Assembly: GCA_022496205.1 (NCBI GenBank)
Contig: WTXD01000218.1
Location: forward strand, 1 to 17,069
Direction of reading: 5' to 3'
DNA: 17,069 bases
Source: Gloeopeniophorella convolvens
Lineage: Eukaryota; Basidiomycota; Agaricomycetes; Russulales
Shown: piece by piece, positions 1 through 10,424 of the stretch
Layout: each line of letters starts with the position of its first letter
Position numbering within the stretch: the stretch's first letter is position 1
Program-made: the position numbers and the translations under genes
The notes under the pieces: generated by a model
The model's database searches: none
What the model saw: the letters and a program-made list of their open reading frames with translations, nothing else
Told to the model about the DNA's origin: nothing

Positions 1-393
1 GTCGGAGGTGGCTTTGAGCATAACCTGGAGCTATTCTTTTGGCAGGTCAAATATTTCTCGAGGTTCTGACCCCAGGACACCCTTCCCGACGCAGAACTGC
101 TGGAGATGTACGTGACGGTATTCGATACCTTGATGAAAAGCTGCGACGACCGCGCGCGGTATTCGGTAGGCACCCAACAACTTCTTTTGAACATCACCTG
201 CGAAGTCCTCCATGTGCGAGTTGGCTTCCTCTCCTCTGCATCTCTCCCACTGCCCAGTCTCATCGACAAATTGATCGACTTCATTCGCGTATATTTCCAA
301 GATACCGAGGTGAACGGTAAATGGATCACAGATACACGGAAGGAACTCAAAAGGTGTAAAGACGCCGAGCTCCGGAACAAGGCATTGCGAGCG
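1..393 (+). pseudogene. 3' part of an unrecognised protein-coding gene, cut by an LTR
   Basis: I do not recognise this protein. An intron end seems to lie at the left edge: a TAAC branch-like site near 20-24 and an AG at 44-45. After it, one frame reads through about 71; from 70 another frame stays open to the LTR at 394, so a 1-nt shift or a mis-set splice lies near 70-75. The long frame (about 106-393) has ordinary soluble-protein composition: a leucine-rich middle and a Lys/Arg-rich end near 330-390. No membrane segment or catalytic motif is visible. Without the LTR the frame would continue past 807 and stop about 12 codons later, so the LTR sits close to the original C-terminus. An opposite-strand frame at 31-423 crosses the LTR border and is probably a shadow. 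Strand choice rests on the intron-like signal and the fluent reading. Confidence 0.45.
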
Positions 394-802
394 TGTTGAA
401 GCGCAGCAGAAACAGGGTGCCAACTAGGCAAGCAAGAGCAAAGCTCAGTCAGTGAAGTCAACAGACTGAGGCTACAAGGGCAAAAACAGTGTCCTTTATA
501 TACACAAAAGGAGTGTGGTTTGCATGTGATAAACAACAGCAACATGTGATAACCAGAGACCCATGTGAAAGTGGAACTAAAGTGGGTCGACCGGAACTGC
601 AGGTGGGTCAACCCGGAACTGCATGTGGGTCATGGAAGAGCCCGGAAGAATCTAGAACAGGAACAAAAGTAGGTACAGCCTTAGGGGCTAGAACATAATG
701 ATGTCATATACATTGTAGATCAGATAGCTCGCAGATCACCGAGTCCCTTATCTAATCTAATCAGAGACGTCCTTCCTGTCCTGAGTCCTGATCGTCTCAA
801 CA
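394..802 (-). mobile_element. Solo LTR, Ty1/Copia family, 409 bp
   Basis: It begins TGTTGAAGCG and ends CGTCTCAACA, with a TGTTGA/TCAACA inverted terminus. It is flanked by a perfect 5-bp target duplication, GAGCG, at 389-393 and 803-807. It shares its ends and several internal blocks with the Copia LTR at 14277-14761: TTATATAC, GTGATAAACA, TATCTAATCTAATCAGAG. The two are therefore the same family. On the minus strand the TATA-like TATATAAGG fits transcription in that direction, matching the orientation of the Copia element. No coding sequence of the element is adjacent, so this is a recombination-derived solo LTR. Confidence 0.93.
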
Positions 803-1664
803 GAGCGCTCCCACAGCCTAGCAGTCCTCAATGGTCTTTGTAGTTATGATATGATTTTTTGTTGATTCTTTGCGTTACGTTAGCTTGCACCTATCTGAGG
901 TGATGCTGTTCTATCTATCCATATATATGATTTGCTGTAGGTTGACAGTCCATGATTTCGAATCTCGGTACGTTGTGTATGATATATGATATATGACTGA
1001 CTGCCACGCTCCGCTGGCCGTGACGCAGGCCGCGACGCATCCATCAGGGAACCGATGCGCACATCTCCCCGAGTTTCGGAGGTTCCGCACGGTTCCAGCC
1101 ATTTGCAAACTGTTCCGGTATCTCCCGGCGTCATGGGCCGGTTGCACCGCGGTGGTGGCGGGCTCGAAGTCAGATGCGGTCTCGGGAAGGGTTGCCCCCG
1201 CTTACAAGACCGCGTGATATTCCCTGAGGTTCCTGCCATTGCGACCCGATTGCACATTCTCTGAGATATCATGGATTTATTATATCCGGCATCTATGTAG
1301 TTGCAACCTACGTCCAACTGTGCACAACGTTCCGCTCAGTTACAAGTCGGATATGAGGATCATAGCACTGCGAGAGATATTTTCGGGAGATGGAAGCTGC
1401 ATGTAAGCACTGCGAAGTATTAACTTAAGTCGTGAGTTCATTACAATGGCCACATACGCAGTTGCTATAGCTAAGGACCTTTATCTGATCCCGCGGATGC
1501 TTTTGGCTCCATTATGAACTCACGCGGCCCACCGGGGCACGAGCTTGACCTGCTGTAGGACTGCGAAGTCTGCGTGCTCGGTCTTTCGAGTCTTCAGGCA
1601 CAACGCGTGGGGCTCCGACAAGACAAATTCGCATGTTTAGGGGCGTCTGGGTTATTACAGATTT
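803..1664. other. Gene-free stretch
   Basis: The first bases (803-807) are the right-hand target duplication of the solo LTR, followed by a few codons that probably ended the upstream gene. The rest has only short overlapping frames on both strands with no recognisable protein. A short AT-rich tract (ATGATATATGATATATGA) lies near 978-995. I see no RNA gene or element boundary here. Confidence 0.5.
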
Positions 1665-2914
1665 CTACGCGTCAAGTACATTCACCAGGTTAGCTGATGG
1701 GAACTGCTGGTCAATTGGAGGGCTATCTTCTACCCCAGGGAACTGCACAACAAACACGTCACCATCTTTCTGCACAACCTTCCCAATGAACCCTACCCAG
1801 CCGCTGCTGATAACCACAATGTCGTGTCTGATTGAGGGTGGCCATGCCCTAAGCTCTTGCGGATCGATTGAGACTTGCCGGACATGATTGCGAGGAAGGA
1901 CCACCGTAACAACAACTTGATCAGGGCTTGGGTCCATTGTGCGCTGGGATTCCTGCACAGTCTTTGCCGAAAGACCGTTGTACTTCTTATTGACGCACAC
2001 AGCATGTTCACATGGATCTCAAAAGTCAGTCGTTTTCGCGACAGAACTTGCTGGAGCTCAGGTGAGTGGATCCAATGGTCGGAGGCTCCTTCTCAGGTCA
2101 TGAGATCTCGCTGAGATGTTCGAGTGGATGCTCCGCGTACCTGTGATAGCTACACCACTTTCACTCTGTCCTGCAGACATCTGTGGAGGCGGCGTGGTGT
2201 GGCGTGGTTCGGGGAAGAATTCGCGACCTGCTTCTCGTACCGCTTTGATCTTGAGTGGCCTAAGCAAAATGCTCTATCAGTGCTCCTGGCGCATTCGCAG
2301 GCAACTCACGAGAGGGTGATGTTGCTCCATTTTTCCCAGCGTGCCTGCGAGGCATAAGCTGTGATGCATGCCTCGAGCTGTATGTTGGCGCCGTCAACAT
2401 TCCCATTTGCTATGGTGCCGAGATACCCTCTGAAGGGCCCCTTGATGATCAATGCCTCGCGCCCTTCCCTGGCAATATTCTGGTGGTCTTTATGAATGGC
2501 CTTCCCACCCTTCCTTGCTTGAGCGAGTGAGTCAACTCGCCTTTGTCGAGTTTGAGCTATTAACTCAGTCAGTTGCAGGCCAATCCATCTCTGCATACTC
2601 ACCAATCGGCGCGTGACATCTTCTTGGACGCAGACATGAGTACCGAGGAATTCCATGATTTCTCCGCGGCAGATCTCATGGTTGAAGTTCATGGGGTTAA
2701 TGAACTCCACCCATTCCCCAAGGCGGAAGTGCCGTGGACAGAGAGTCTCCTCGATCTCCTCGAACTCCATGGCCAACATGGGGAGCGGCACCTAAAGACG
2801 GATGGTTAGTTGGCCGTATACGTTCTGAAGGAGCGCTCACCTCCACGGCCAGATCCTTGTCAAAGTAGACAATGGCACTGTTTTCGTAGTCTACAGTAAC
2901 CACCATACCAGCAC

Positions 2915-3569
2915 TGTCACGAACACTAGGGCCTCAAGGAGGTCAAACTGCTCAGAACACTAGAGCGAACCCAGCCCTACCAGTAAACACCCTACGCGTC
3001 GCTCACAATGCGACGCGTACCACTCACATTGCGACTACAAGTCAAAATGCATCACGTGACCCTTCACCCCCATTCCTCGCCCTACTCCCTAATGGCCAAT
3101 TAACCCTGGAATACCCCCAAGATCCCGGACTAGGGATCTCTCAGAATGGCCATATTACTCGTCCCAAAGTAACCAGAACCTTGATCAAGGTGAAACACTT
3201 CATACGTCCTCTTTGGGACTCTGATCATCAAGAACTCCATGGGGCCTCAAGCCCCACTCTGCGATGGAATCTAAGAAGTGTATCAGAGAGGAGAGGCTAT
3301 GGGAAATCCCCTCTGGAATCCCCATCAGTAATTAGACCAGATTCGTCTGGGGGGTCTCCAGTAGTATATAAGACCCCCATGTATCGCCCAGTGGTCCTCA
3401 GACTGTCCATCTGTAGCACTCTCATCTGTACCTAGCACTGCAATAGCACTGTTAGTGTGTTCCCACTCCGTTCCTGCATATCGCAGCTCATCTTCTGTCT
3501 TCCCCTTGTGACGCTCTCCAAACCCCTCTGCTATCCTCTCTGCATGCACACCGCGAGTGAGTCCTGACA
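2915..3569 (+). mobile_element. Solo LTR, probably Ty3/Gypsy, 655 bp
   Basis: It begins TGTCACGAACACTAGGGCC and ends GTCCTGACA (TGTCA/TGACA termini). It has a perfect 5-bp target duplication, AGCAC, at 2910-2914 and 3570-3574. A TATA box (TATATAAGA) lies at about 3365, so transcription would run on the plus strand, opposite to the host gene. Assignment to Gypsy rests on the TGTCACG-type ends common in basidiomycete Gypsy LTRs and is only likely. No internal coding region remains. Removing it with one duplication copy gives a continuous host frame through a KOW segment. Confidence 0.92.
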
Positions 3570-4368
3570 AGCACCTGACATCCATCGGCATTTGACCGTG
3601 TTTCCGGAAAGGAAGTAGAGGCATAGGTCATGCAGTGGCACCTCTACCGTGCTGCGAGGGCCATCCGTCCCGTCACCGATCGGCAACAGAATAGCCGTCT
3701 CTTTGGTGACACGAAAGACGCACCCAACCGTCCCTTGCAGCACTCCAGTTTTCACCTGAATGTGCGTGTCCTGTCGGATTGTACTTGCCATCAATGCCTT
3801 GAGGTAGGGGGCAAAAATCTCCAAGTCTCGCAAGGCTGCGGATCTTACGAAAGGTGTGATATCAGGGGGTGTGCCAGCAATTTGGATGTGGCTGGAGGAG
3901 ATGGGCCACAGAACAAGTCCCGCTTTGTACTTGATGCCATTGAACATGAAGTGGTCAGAGGAGAACATGACCACCTTCCTCTTACCCTGCTCTGCTTGCA
4001 TCACATCTGAAGGCACCGCTCCAGGTGAAGGTCGCACGGATCGCTTCCTTTTGTGCCCAGAAGTTGTCCGTTGGATGTCGGTTCTCCTGCGTATCTGCAG
4101 CACGAACGCTACAACCAGATCAACGTCGTACTGACTACTTCGCTCGTAGACGAAGCCGATGTCGCCCCTGTATAGTCCGACAAGGCTTTGGACCCATTGA
4201 CCTTCCCGGACCGGTGAGGAAACCTGTGAGGGCTGAAGGGTGAGGGGCCAATCCTCAACGTTGACTAGACGGGGAGACGGCCTTTGCACTGTCACCATGT
4301 CCCGGACCATGCGAAGTACGTTGATACGCCCCCAAGGCGTCCAGCCCCTGTTGCGGTCCAATTTCGCG

Positions 4369-5178
4369 ATTCTACAACCTAGTACTCGGCCCTAGCTAAG
4401 TCCCTTCAGTTCCCCTTAGTTCCGACCCCTCGGCCCTCAGTTGCACCTTAGTTACAGCCCCGGAAGTCCCTGTGCTCGTAGACCACGACTCTGCGCAGCA
4501 TCCGAGCAGTTTACTAAAGTCTCCGGCTGGAGCGTGATCAGAACCGAGGCCCCTAGCCCTCAAAAGGCTCGGCCGATCGCTCGGAAACCTCGGCCGAAGC
4601 CCCGGAACCTCGGCCGGGCTCAAGACGGCTGTTTCAACTCGGTTCAAGCGTCGGTTAAGCAGGATTTGGGTTTGGATTGTGGATCGGGTTAGAGGACAGC
4701 GATTGAGGAGATTCCCGTGTGCGGCCTGCAGTTAGAGGCTCGCTCTTTGTATAAAAACCACCTTACTGTACTCTGTTTCCAACAAGAAAGTCCCCCGCCG
4801 GGGCAGTTCACCTCTCATTTCACTGTTCAGACTTGTTTTGTGTTAGGGCCGAAGCCCCAGACTCGTTCGATTCACTACTTCTCGTCGACCGCTCGGCCGA
4901 CTCGCTCGGCCTCTCGGCCGTTGGACCGGCCGACTCGCGCGTACGTTCCGCCTTTGACCGTTTGCGCTTACTGTTTTTAGTTTTATTGTTATTCTCGTTC
5001 TACGGGGCCGAGCCCCTTCCAACTTCGTTCACTCGCGCGCCGCTCGATTCGCACTCGTTCCGCTCAGGCTCTCGGCCGCCGACTCGGCCGAACCGCTCGG
5101 GCACCTCGGCCCATTGTGGCACGCTCGGTCCTACCGCCGGGGCCTCGGTCGAAGGGTCTTATGGTTAGTTCCCCCCCA
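4369..5178 (+). mobile_element. LTR-like GC-rich insertion rich in CTCGGCCG, inside an intron
   Basis: This block separates the NGN exon (ends 5196, consensus donor AG|GTAAGT) from the next exon (acceptor near 4348) of the Spt5-like gene. The intron is thus about 850 bp against about 50 bp for the others. It holds a TATA-like GTATAAAAA near 4749, long C/G-rich tracts, and many copies of TCGGCCG around 4567-4617, 4892-4934 and 5071-5110. It encodes nothing I recognise. Ends are not certain: a 4-bp CGCG occurs at 4365-4368 and 5179-5182, but there is no TG...CA terminus, so the limits are approximate. A solo LTR or a non-autonomous element are both possible. Confidence 0.5.
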
Positions 5179-5815
5179 CGCGGCCTGCTACTTACCTTGT
5201 TCAGGCACCGATAGGCCCAGGCTTGGGGTATCAACGTCTTGTACTGTAAACGCCTCAATGAAGACGTATCCTGGGATAGCCTCCCTATTGAATGCACTGG
5301 TGACTTGGGGAGCGCGGTCTCCCAGCGCAAGGCAGCGCCATAAAATCTGGCTAACAACTTCGCGCTCGTGCTGAAGCTGGTGGTGGCATAAGCTCTTGTT
5401 CAGGCCCAATATGAATCTTTTGAATGCACTTTAACCCTCACGGTCCACAGTCCGGGGTCATCGACACTTGGCCTATATGAGATCATGGGCGTGACTTCCG
5501 ATGGCTCTGGGTGGTGATCACGACGCCTGACTGAGTAGGCATGAATCCTCTGTGCGACGTGTTCTGCAGCTGCGAGAGTCTCCCGAGATTCGGACGCGGT
5601 GTTGAATGGAGGCGGGCCCATTTGCTGCTGTAGGCCATCTTCGTTTTCATCGCCTGAGGAACGCACATCATCACCTGGTACCCGTATGTGAGTAATGTCA
5701 ATTTGTTTCTACCCTTCTGCGCACCTCGTTCATCGGAATCTTCCTCTTCTTCCTCGTCCTTGTCTTCCTCCCCTTCCTCTGCGCAAATAGCGGCGATGTC
5801 CAAGAATTGAAGTAC

Positions 5816-7148
5816 CTAACTCTTGAGTGAGAAAAGAGCGCATGCAGCAGCGCAGGTAGGATGCACATCGGGTCTGGGCATGGTGGTGGTTTCAGCGAGG
5901 GTTAGGGGTGCATTTGCGAACTGTCTGGGTATTCCGTTTTTGTCAGAGTTGTCGTGTTGATGAAGCGGAAGAAATACGAACACGTTCCCTATATTCTTGC
6001 GCGCTCATCATGTAATTCGTTGCGAGATCTAAATGTACGACAGAGACGATAATGCCTCGGTGCAATCCTCCACCTTGTCATCATTGCTGAGTATCTGAGT
6101 ACAGCAGAAGGTGCGGGGCAGTGCAGAGGGAGGGGGCATTATCAAGGCTGGGAAAAAGAGGAAATGACAAGTCGCGCGAACGACAATATTCCCCTCATAC
6201 TTCGTGAGAGTTCCAACTGACATCCTGGCTCTGGTCGGCCGGAAGAGCTCCGGCCCGCTGTACTCTCGCGCACCTTGCCGCCGATATAGCCTCTCCAGGC
6301 GCTTGCCGCTCCCGTCTTTCGCACCCACCCGGTTCCGTGCACCATCGCATGCTCATTGCAATAATGCACATTGTCTGTCTGCCTACCATAGTCGTAGTTA
6401 TAAGCTATGTTGTAGTTGCGACCAATTGTTGAGGTAGAGACATAAAATTTTTGAAGACCAGTGGCTGGTCAATGGTCACCAAGGCCTCCCATGTGGCAAA
6501 CACTCTGCGCGCTCCCTCGCCCCCACAGCCTACTTCGGGTGTTCCCGCTGTTAGGGTCCAGCGGTCTCTATGCTCGGAAACCTCGGATCTGGGTATTTTG
6601 CCCTGCGAAGCGATCGGGTTGAGCTGGGTAGCAAAGGATGTGACCCCAGACTGCCCTTGAGCGCAGATGTGAGCCTGTACATTTGTATATTGCAGTTCCC
6701 TTTACTTCCTTTTCTTTCCTGGTTCCTTTACACTTTCGGGTCACAGGAAACCCTTGTACCTACCGGATTTGGCTTCGGGTTCCCATGTAGTCAGTAGTAC
6801 TGCATCCTGTAGTGTTTTGGATCAAAAAGCTTCCTTTCCCCGGTGCTCCCATCTCATTTTCGGGTCTGCGTCGCGTTCAGAGACTCTCCCTCACTCTCTG
6901 GAGGGCTCGAGGCCTTCCAGGACCTTTGGGTTAGCTTCAGGTTGTGTTCCTGCGAGTTCGGGTCCTTTCCTTGCGTTTCCAAGCGGATCCTTGCAGTCAC
7001 TAGCTCATCCTATTGCTCATCCAACCACCCAATCCTCATCCTATCACCCCTGGCGACTATAGCAACTCCCCTCGGTCCACATCTCTAGCTGGACTCAGGA
7101 TATCACCGCACTCTAATCTCTTTCGCTGAGCGCATTGTGTGACACGTC
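5816..7148. other. Spacer between divergent Spt5-like (-) and Myb (+) genes
   Basis: This is probably promoter sequence for both genes, perhaps with part of an undetected first exon of the Spt5-like gene. Frames here are short and overlap on both strands without recognisable content. The part 6530-6965 is CT-rich and holds five copies of TTCGGGT, at 6534, 6735, 6774, 6859 and 6957. That could be an old repeat. I could not find an LTR pair or target duplication for it. Confidence 0.45.
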
Positions 7149-8915
7149 ATGGAACCTCATCTGTCACCTGAACAACAGGATCTCCTTGCAACGAAATGGG
7201 TTCATCCAAAAGAGATAGAGAAGATGTACGGTGAGCATTCTTTGGAAGCATATCTGCACATATTCTTTTCTGATCGTATCCCTAGGTATCCCATGCCGTC
7301 GTGGCGCCTTATCTAAGGATGAGGCAGGAAGAGTGCGCGCGGAAATAGTGCGCTATCAGTCCGTGAGCTTTGAATATCTCGTATGCCCCACACACCATTG
7401 ATTTCGTGTCGCAGGAGAAAGGCTTGACAGTATATGATATGGAAGATCTTATCTCCAGCTCTGACAAACAGGCGGTAGCAGGATTCTGGGGTAGACTAGG
7501 TGAGTACGTGTTTCGGCACAACTACAATGACTTACCTGCGTCCTAGCACGCTCGGTACCTGGTAGGGCTGTTAAGTCAGTCTATGACCACGTTCGGCGTG
7601 CACACAACCCTCTCGCAAAGCGGGGGAAGTGGTCGAAACAGGAGGATGACCTCCTCATCAAGTATGTGTGCCTGTTCTTTCGCCTTCGGGAACTAATTTT
7701 ATGGTCGCAGCACGTTCACTTTGCAAGATTGTCACGACTTATATGATACATTTTCTTTTCTTCTTTATCTCTCCTGTACGATACGGTACAATACGAGTTC
7801 CGATCCGACTTCATGACTCGGGGACGCTTATCTTTCCTTCGTCATGCTATTCCCCCATACTTCTTGATGCACCCCTTATGCTATTGGATGACCACTGTAG
7901 TTCTACCTAGGAGACCCACCTTGAGTCCATTCTGACTCGGTCTGACTCGATACTAGGACATTATGTAAACCACTTGACTCGTAGTACTTAAGGTGTAGCA
8001 GTTGTACTCTAAGGCCTTAAGCCTGTTCTCCTTTGTCAATCGACGAGGTTACTAGGGATACCGCGTGAGGGTCTTGTTCACCCAAGTATCGTGAGGTCTT
8101 CAGCTTTGAACTCGACGTACCGGAGGCCGATTGCCTCCACTCAGAAGACATCATGTCTTACCTAGGATCCCATGCACCTTCGAGGACCGGCTCACATCGA
8201 GACTAATTTACCGAACCTTGCTCGTCTCAGCCCTTGCCCGCCCCGCGAGCGCCGGCTCAGGCTGTGACAAAGATGGCGATTGGGACTGGATAGCGTCAAT
8301 CGTCCAACGCGCCACCTTGGATTGTCACGACCGTTACCGTGCACTTGCTGGTCGCTCAGGCAGCAAGCAAAGAAGTACGTACTCACCTTTGTAAGTTCAC
8401 CAAACCGATGCTGACGCCTATTAGTGCCATGGTCACACGAAGAAGAGGAGCTGCTAATCCGCGTTATGCAAGACCTTTTATGGCAGGAGGGACGTGGGCT
8501 GGCATCCACCCACCAGGGCTTTTGGGGCCAGGTTTCCAAGCGGATGGACAACAAGTGCAGCCCGAAGCAGTGTCAGAATAAATGGTCAGTTAACAGCTGC
8601 ATAACATGACCCACCCACTTTAATCTTGTCGAAATTTTGCTAGGACTGACTCGCTGGAACCCTCACTGCATAGTGGGGTCCGTGCTTGCTCTTGGACCGA
8701 GCACGATGCATCCGTCTTGGTTGCAAAGTGTGTATCAGTGCACTTATAAGAACAGGCGTACTTACATTGGGTAGGGTTGCAGAGCTCAATGTTGACGAAG
8801 AAAGTATGGTCCTTTGGAAAGAACTAGGGGATCCCGTGTGGAATCAATGGAGTGGCCATCTGCTCCAGCAGAAATGGTGCAAGATGAAGTGCGATCTTAA
8901 GATAGAGGGTTCATT
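7149..8915 (+). pseudogene. Reb1/TTF-I-like Myb DNA-binding protein, disrupted
   Basis: Exons: 7149-7230, 7286-7362, 7415-7499, 7547-7661, 7711-7729 joined to 8275-8374 (split by a solo LTR), 8425-8584, 8644-8727, 8775-about 8915. Every junction is GT-AG and every phase agrees, giving about 285 residues before the frame is lost. There are three Myb-type repeats: GKWSKQEDDLL...DCHDRYR (about residues 108-155), PWSHEEEELL...QCQNKW (about 161-213), and CSWTEHDASVLV...LLQQKW (about 225-275). An upstream segment with FWGRL...VYDHVRRAH (about 77-103) resembles the region before the repeats in Reb1/TTF-I proteins, which bind rDNA terminators and promoters. ATG 7149 is chosen because it opens a frame that splices correctly. 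The coding 3' end is cut by the inverted-repeat element at 8916. A Ser-rich frame at 11162-11298 could be a lost tail, but this is unproven. Confidence 0.8.
7730..8269. mobile_element. Solo LTR, 540 bp, family not identified
   Basis: It begins TGTCACGACTTATATG and ends CAGGCTGTGACA (TGTCAC/GTGACA termini). It has a perfect 5-bp target duplication, AAGAT, at 7725-7729 and 8270-8274. It interrupts exon 5 of the Myb gene within the first repeat. Taking it out with one duplication copy restores both reading frame and exon phase. Its body does not resemble the LTR at 2915-3569 although both start TGTCACGA. No coding remnant is present and its orientation is not clear. Confidence 0.9.
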
Positions 8916-8933
8916 CTCTACAAAAACCTCCCC
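8916..8933 (+). repeat. Left terminal inverted repeat
   Basis: CTCTACAAAAACCTCCCC matches the inverted complement of 11009-11026 at 17 of 18 positions. The inner 13 bases (8921-8933) match exactly. Confidence 0.7.
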
Positions 8934-9188
8934 ATCTTACTCCTTGCTTATCATGCTTACTGGTCTTATCTTCCTTATCTTAAGATTTTCCACTCTTAGA
9001 GCTAAATTTAGGCCTGCTTGCAGCCATCTTACAGCCCCTAGCTTACCTGGGTCTTCTGCCCTGCTTCTGCCTTCCTTACCAATGTCTTGTATCACTCGAG
9101 TCACTGAAGCTTGCTCAACCATGCTATTTTACCATAACAAGTCTGAGGACACCATGCCACCCCACCGACAATATACCCATGCCATAGC

Positions 9189-10424
9189 TTATGACAATGA
9201 TACTATACAATGCATACACACACCTACATGCTCTACACAGCGCACACGACTATGTGCTCTCAGGCGTGTGGAGCCTGCCGTTAAGTGTGTCTGCTGCACC
9301 GTGCGCAAGCCGGGGCAACGTGCTGTCCGCGCCCGGTAACACCCCGAGCGCCACCGTCTCTGCCACCATGCGCACACCCGCCATACCGCGGCGCCCGCAC
9401 TGTGCTCGTGCGCCCAGAAGTGCACATCACGCCCGCACAGCTCGGGCATGCACACCACGGTGGCACCTGCAAATCTCCAAGGTGTGCCCATGTGGGTGCG
9501 GCGTGCGCTGACGACGACGATGGGCACGGTGTACGTCCAGCACGCCTCAACGAATGCAGCATACATGAGCGCGGTGAGCGCGGGCGTGGGGCACACCTTG
9601 TGCGCAGCGTGGCACAATGTGGCGGCGCTGAGCGCGTAGGAGAGGAGCGTGGGCGGGAGTGTGTGCAGCGCATAGTTGGCTAGGCCATGCAGTGGTGGGT
9701 CAGGTTGCGCTGGTCATGGTGGCATGGGGAGGGGCGCAAGCGCACCACATGAGCACAATGCGCATGTCAAAGCACGCGAGGGGGCGTTTAAGCACAGGTG
9801 GGGGGTGTGGGGCGCGCACATTGTTCTGCGGAAAATCGTGGGAGAGGTCGAGGGCTGGAGATGTCAGGAGAGTGCAGGGAGATGTGGGGAGGAGGGGTGG
9901 GTGATACGAGGGCAAGGGCGAGGGAGGAGCGGAGGAGCGCAGTGAGCGAGCTGCGTACTGTGTATCAAGTAGCTAGTAGCTACGCACCTTATATTGCACC
10001 AAAGTCTTGTGGCAATTATCTGGCGACGGCAGATGTTGGGGAGGGCGCAGGAAAAGGCAGTGATGGCGGTGGGCAGCAGCGGGAGTGACAGTGATAATGT
10101 GGTAGGAGTCAGTGAGTTCAACGGAAGAAGCACTCACATGGGAGCGCAAGCCGTGTTCAACAACTCGGGGACCAGGTCGGAGAGCGGACGGGAAGGTTGA
10201 AGGAGGCGTGAGGCGGCGAGCTTGTCGGTGAGGACGGTGGTGAACTTGCCGAGGTCAACTCGGGCCCAGAAATGACCAAGTTGAATCAACTTAGGTGTGT
10301 GACAATGTGGGACGTGCGTGTAAACTACCCGGCCGAACCCGGTGTCGTGCAACCTTTGCGGCACGCGCTGCCACGTCACTTCGCTGTCTTCTCCTCCCTC
10401 CATCTTCCCCCGTTTTCCCTCTCC
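9189..10424 (-). pseudogene. GC-rich multi-exon gene-like segment inside the inverted-repeat element
   Basis: I do not recognise a family. On the minus strand a frame could start at an ATG near 10424. A fluent segment at about 10290-10138 (VDLGKFTTVLTDKL, then LSDLVPELLNTA) ends at a good donor, CAT|GTGAGTG at 10137. A matching acceptor GCCAG lies at 10020, and a 32-nt exon would end at 9988 before GTGCGTAG. A long alanine-rich frame lies at about 9660-9189 (LLSYALSAATL, ALTALMYAAF). In its left part neighbouring frames take over, which suggests 1-nt shifts. The composition (high G+C, Ala/Pro-rich) is unlike the AT-rich ends of the element, as expected for a captured host gene fragment. Plus-strand frames also exist and I cannot exclude them. 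Confidence 0.35.

Larger units (their letters stand above)
1665..5815 (-). pseudogene. Spt5-like transcription elongation factor (NGN + multiple KOW), disrupted
   Basis: Spt5 binds RNA polymerase II and, with Spt4, supports elongation. Readable minus-strand exons: 5815-5713 (acidic Glu/Asp run), 5674-5430, 5376-5196 (NGN, with PGYVFIEA), 4347-2841 (interrupted by the LTR at 2915-3569), 2791-2310, 2259-about 2130, and about 2000-1665. Clean introns: 5675-5712 (38 bp, short), 5377-5429, 2792-2840 (CTAAC branch), 2260-2309. KOW-like segments include GLYRGDIGFV (about 4140), a second near 3740, one split by the LTR, GPFRGYLGTI (about 2430), and a last one near 1800. A separate start exon was not found. 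Faults: the exon ending at 5196 (phase 1) does not join in frame to the exon starting at 4347 (phase 2), and the 2130-2000 join is unclear. No CTR-type repeat tail is seen. Agaricomycetes can carry several divergent Spt5-like genes; this one is probably not the essential copy. Sure of the family, less sure of exon ends. Confidence 0.75.

Noticed and set aside
31..423. 130-codon minus-strand frame
   Set aside because: It crosses the precise LTR border at 394, and the opposite strand has the better protein reading with an intron end.
4365..5182. CGCG at both ends of the GC-rich insertion as a target duplication
   Set aside because: Four G/C bases in a very GC-rich region are too weak, and the ends lack TG...CA. 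The block is reported with approximate ends instead.
6427..7027. Possible solo LTR starting TGTTGAGG after CCAAT, with CCAAT again near 7029
   Set aside because: The right end would be CCAC rather than CA and the duplication is off by one base, so it does not meet the standard of the other three LTRs.
7727..8331. Identical GATTGTCACGAC at 7727-7738 and 8320-8331, suggesting repeat ends
   Set aside because: The AAGAT duplication and frame restoration place the LTR end at 8269. The 8320 copy is host coding sequence (DCHDR), so the match is chance.
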